Source of the DNA: Galaxea fascicularis
Lineage: Eukaryota; Cnidaria; Anthozoa; Scleractinia; Euphylliidae
Reading direction: 5' to 3'
Assembly (NCBI GenBank): GCA_948470475.1
Contig: OX419345.1
Span: 14,857,670 to 14,921,669 of the forward strand
DNA: 64,000 bases
Made by a program: the position numbers and the translations under genes
Part shown: positions 61,423 through 64,000 of the stretch, one piece after another
Position numbering within the stretch: the first letter of the stretch is position 1
Layout: each line of letters opens with the position of its first letter
Notes under the pieces: generated by a model
Told to the model about the DNA's origin: nothing
Database searches by the model: none
Seen by the model: the letters and a program-made list of their open reading frames with translations, nothing else

Positions 61423-61848
61423 CCATAAATACGACGTGATCAGCATTTATACTCAATTACCGATTTTGGCATTGCTGAAAAACTTTGCTGAAGTTAATAA
61501 CGCCAATGAAGGGAGTTGGAAGTGTGAACCCTGCTGACCGATCATTTGAAACTTAACCTTGTTGAATTCGCTCGGCAAAAGTCAAATTCACACGAGTTCC
61601 ACGTTCAGCGTGAATGCCCAACCTTTACCCGCAGCCAACTATTCAGTCAGTTGGTGTTTTTAACGCCTTGGCCGGCAGTCGACCTGAAAAAGTGTCACAA
61701 ATCACGGTTCATCCAATAAGCCCAGCATAAAGCAAGCGCTGGACTTGAGATCTAAAAATCATTTCAGGATCGCTTGACCTTTCCTAATCGACATACGATA
61801 GTTTGGATTAGCCAGGATTCTTTGATTTGACAATTTTTTAACGCCTTG

Positions 61849-62085
61849 CGTGCGTTTCTCAAAACTCCCGAAACTTTTCGGGCGCATTTCGGGTGCCATA
61901 ATTTCCTACGTACATGTATCTTAAAAACAAAGACGTTTCCAGGCATAAAATTTTGCAGCAAATTTGTCCTTTCGCATCTTGAAATCCTAGTAAAAGATCA
62001 ACTTTTTAGAACAAGCGGATCGCAATCTTACAAAGGGCTTAAGGGGCCCGAAAAGTTTTCGGGAGTTTCGAGAAACGGGCCCCTT
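61849..62085. mobile_element. foldback element, second CGTTTCTCAAAACTCC copy
   Basis: GCGTTTCTCAAAACTCCCGA at left, TTTTCGGGAGTTTCGAGAAA at right, closing with GGGCCCCTTAG. Same family as 25376-25584. Confidence 0.65.
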
Positions 62086-62089
62086 AGCT

Positions 62090-64000
62090 GGTTACCGGCC
62101 ATATAGCCACGGCGCAACAAAAAACACTCAACCCTCAAAGTTTTTTTGTCTATTTGTGCTGCCGATACCTTTACAAAAAGAAAAGTGAAATTAACCACAA
62201 CTGAAAAAAAAGTCACTGTTTTTCTCCCAGAAAAGTTAACTGCCATCTGAATCAGGGCTTGGGTCATCACAGTATTATCGTACATCTGTCTTCTCCAGGT
62301 TTCAGCGGCTTCCTGTTCAGCAGATGTCACGAAGGCATATGAAGTGACGTAAGAAGTCATGCGGGGGTGTTGTTGTTAAAGTGCAGCTAACAAATATTAA
62401 CGTGACTTGAGCCCCGATTGAAAATGGCAATTAACATTTTCAGGCAAATATTAACGTTAATAGCCGACGTTTCGGCGTCATCGTGACACCACTCTCAAGG
62501 CAAACTGAATAAAAATTGCGAAGGTTTAATTTTCAGTTGCGTTAATGTCACTCACATTTTTGAGAAATGTTAATCCAAACTCACGTAGAGAAAATATCTT
62601 GAATATTTCAGGGAGACATGAGAAATGCAAGAATTGTCTTTCCTTGTCATCTTTCCTTTTTTTCGCCTTTTAAGGACAAGACAGTAGTGATTTACCTCAA
62701 ATTTCTGTGAACGTATTTATTCGTCTGCCGAACACGCGCTATAGCCGAATAAGGCCCGCCCTGCCCGTCAAAAAATGAGGAAGATGAAATCCCCGGCGAA
62801 GCGGATACCGCCACCGTGACTTTCGACAAGCGGAAAGACTGGGGAGAGAATGTGGTTGTAGAGCAACACGAGCTCTTGAGAGACGCTTGCACGAAGAGCG
62901 TCAAAAGGATTAGTTTGTAACGCACAGATCATCACAGTTATGCATACAATTTGTGAAAGGGACGGGATGGAAACCCCAGGAGAATAAGCGGGGTGGGGTA
63001 AGCAAGACGTGAGAGGGGCGGGCGGGAGGCGGAAGAGAAAACTTACTGGGGCAGACTAGGGAGAGAGTCGGGAGGGAAAGGTACGGGACTCGAAATAACA
63101 GGAACGGGACGTAAGAGGTTTTGACCCCATGTGCCCTCCCCCCTCACAAACTGATTTGGATCACGGTAATGGGGTAAGTCTTGTAAACTTGCATGCAATG
63201 CAGTTTGTGACGTCAAATTAGGAAAATATCCACGCCCTTGAGTAGCGCGGTCGAGTGACAAACGAATGCTTGGTTTTTCATGAGTTTTGAAGCCCATAAA
63301 CTGGAAATGAAGGCTGGATATTTCTGGAATAGGCGCAACCTTTAATATTAGCGGGAAAAAATTGGGGTTAGGTGCACTTTTCGCGTTTGTTTGGTGCTGT
63401 TATATTTTAGCTCCGTTACTGTTAAGGCATTTTTCGTTGAGATTGTACTGTAATAATAATGGTAATAATAGTGGATCAAACTATTTTTAACCACATTAAT
63501 TGGGCCATATCTTGTACGACTAGATTTCCATTAGCTTTGTGACAAAAAAAAGAAAAATATGTTCTATTTCGTTTTATTTCCTTTTTATCCTGTAATTGTG
63601 CATGTAAATACACCGTTTCCACTTTTCGCGTTGCTAATTGCAAATGTCAAATTTTGTTGATATAATTGAAAATTGTACCTTGTATGACTTCAAGGAAACT
63701 TAATGGTGTACGACCTGTGACTACCTTTTTAAGTTCTTCAGCCGTTTCCTTTTTAACTCGGAAAATGGCTATATTCTATTTCCGTGTCGTAATTGTGAGG
63801 ATTATTTCACGTTTTCGCTCCTTTGATTCATGTAATGTCTTATTTTTGGTCACTGATACACAACTAAACACACTTTGCGGCCGTGACACAATAACAAAAC
63901 AAGATGTATGATTGGTTGTGTTAAAGTTCTGTAAACGCGTTCTGTTATTTGACCGACATATTGGATTTTCGCCCAGTCACGTCTACCTCCACTGACTTAA
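62090..64000. other. no supported gene
   Basis: A Penelope-like terminal phrase GCCGACGTTTCGGCGTCATC lies at about 62463-62482. A G-rich stretch is at 62960-63060. No recognisable exon. Confidence 0.35.

Overview
This window looks like nuclear DNA of a cnidarian, most likely an anthozoan such as a stony coral. That is an inference from three things: an intron-rich, AT-rich layout with animal GT/AG splice signals; an iNOS-like animal nitric oxide synthase; and a dense load of foldback elements, non-LTR retrotransposon relics, Penelope-like pieces and a tRNA-derived SINE. No bacterial, organellar or viral gene blocks were seen, and no rRNA gene or CRISPR array.

Layout: 1-8.7 kb is mostly repeats (SINE head, decayed satellite-like repeat, foldback elements, a LINE relic). 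On the minus strand it also holds a small candidate gene for a 69-residue secreted protein (signal-peptide exon 6783-6892, last exon 6528-6627, possible 5' UTR exon near 8221-8400) and a similar orphan exon at 5643-5754. 11.3-28.9 kb is one nitric oxide synthase gene on the minus strand. I could reconstruct 27 exons that join in frame into a 1113-residue protein with oxygenase, calmodulin-binding, FMN, FAD and NADPH modules. It lacks the autoinhibitory FMN-domain insert and has a very short C-terminal tail. Its introns host a LINE relic, several foldback elements and a pair of inverted hammerhead-like motifs.

28.9-59 kb is gene-poor and full of mobile DNA. It includes a 664-bp foldback with long arms (30.9-31.6 kb) and a non-LTR retrotransposon bracketed by 1.15-kb direct repeats (32.4-37.2 kb), with a third diverged copy at 42.8-43.4 kb. 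It also holds a nested pair of inverted-repeat elements (45.0-45.7 kb) and an 86-bp almost perfect palindrome with an exact 9-bp target duplication (44.2 kb). A 1643-bp terminal-inverted-repeat element with an exact 9-bp target duplication (46.4-48.0 kb) carries a RecQ-helicase 5' gene piece joined to a Penelope-like reverse transcriptase piece. A full tRNA-derived SINE lies at 48.2-48.6 kb.

59.1-60.6 kb (+) is a broken copy of a GH65-type glucosidase (protein-glucosylgalactosylhydroxylysine glucosidase/acid trehalase-like) with reading-frame breaks. The rest up to 64 kb shows foldback repeats and no gene I can support.

The most interesting items are the RecQ/Penelope chimera inside a 9-bp-TSD element, the set of same-architecture foldback elements with different internal words, the bracketed LINE, and the inducible-like architecture of the NOS.
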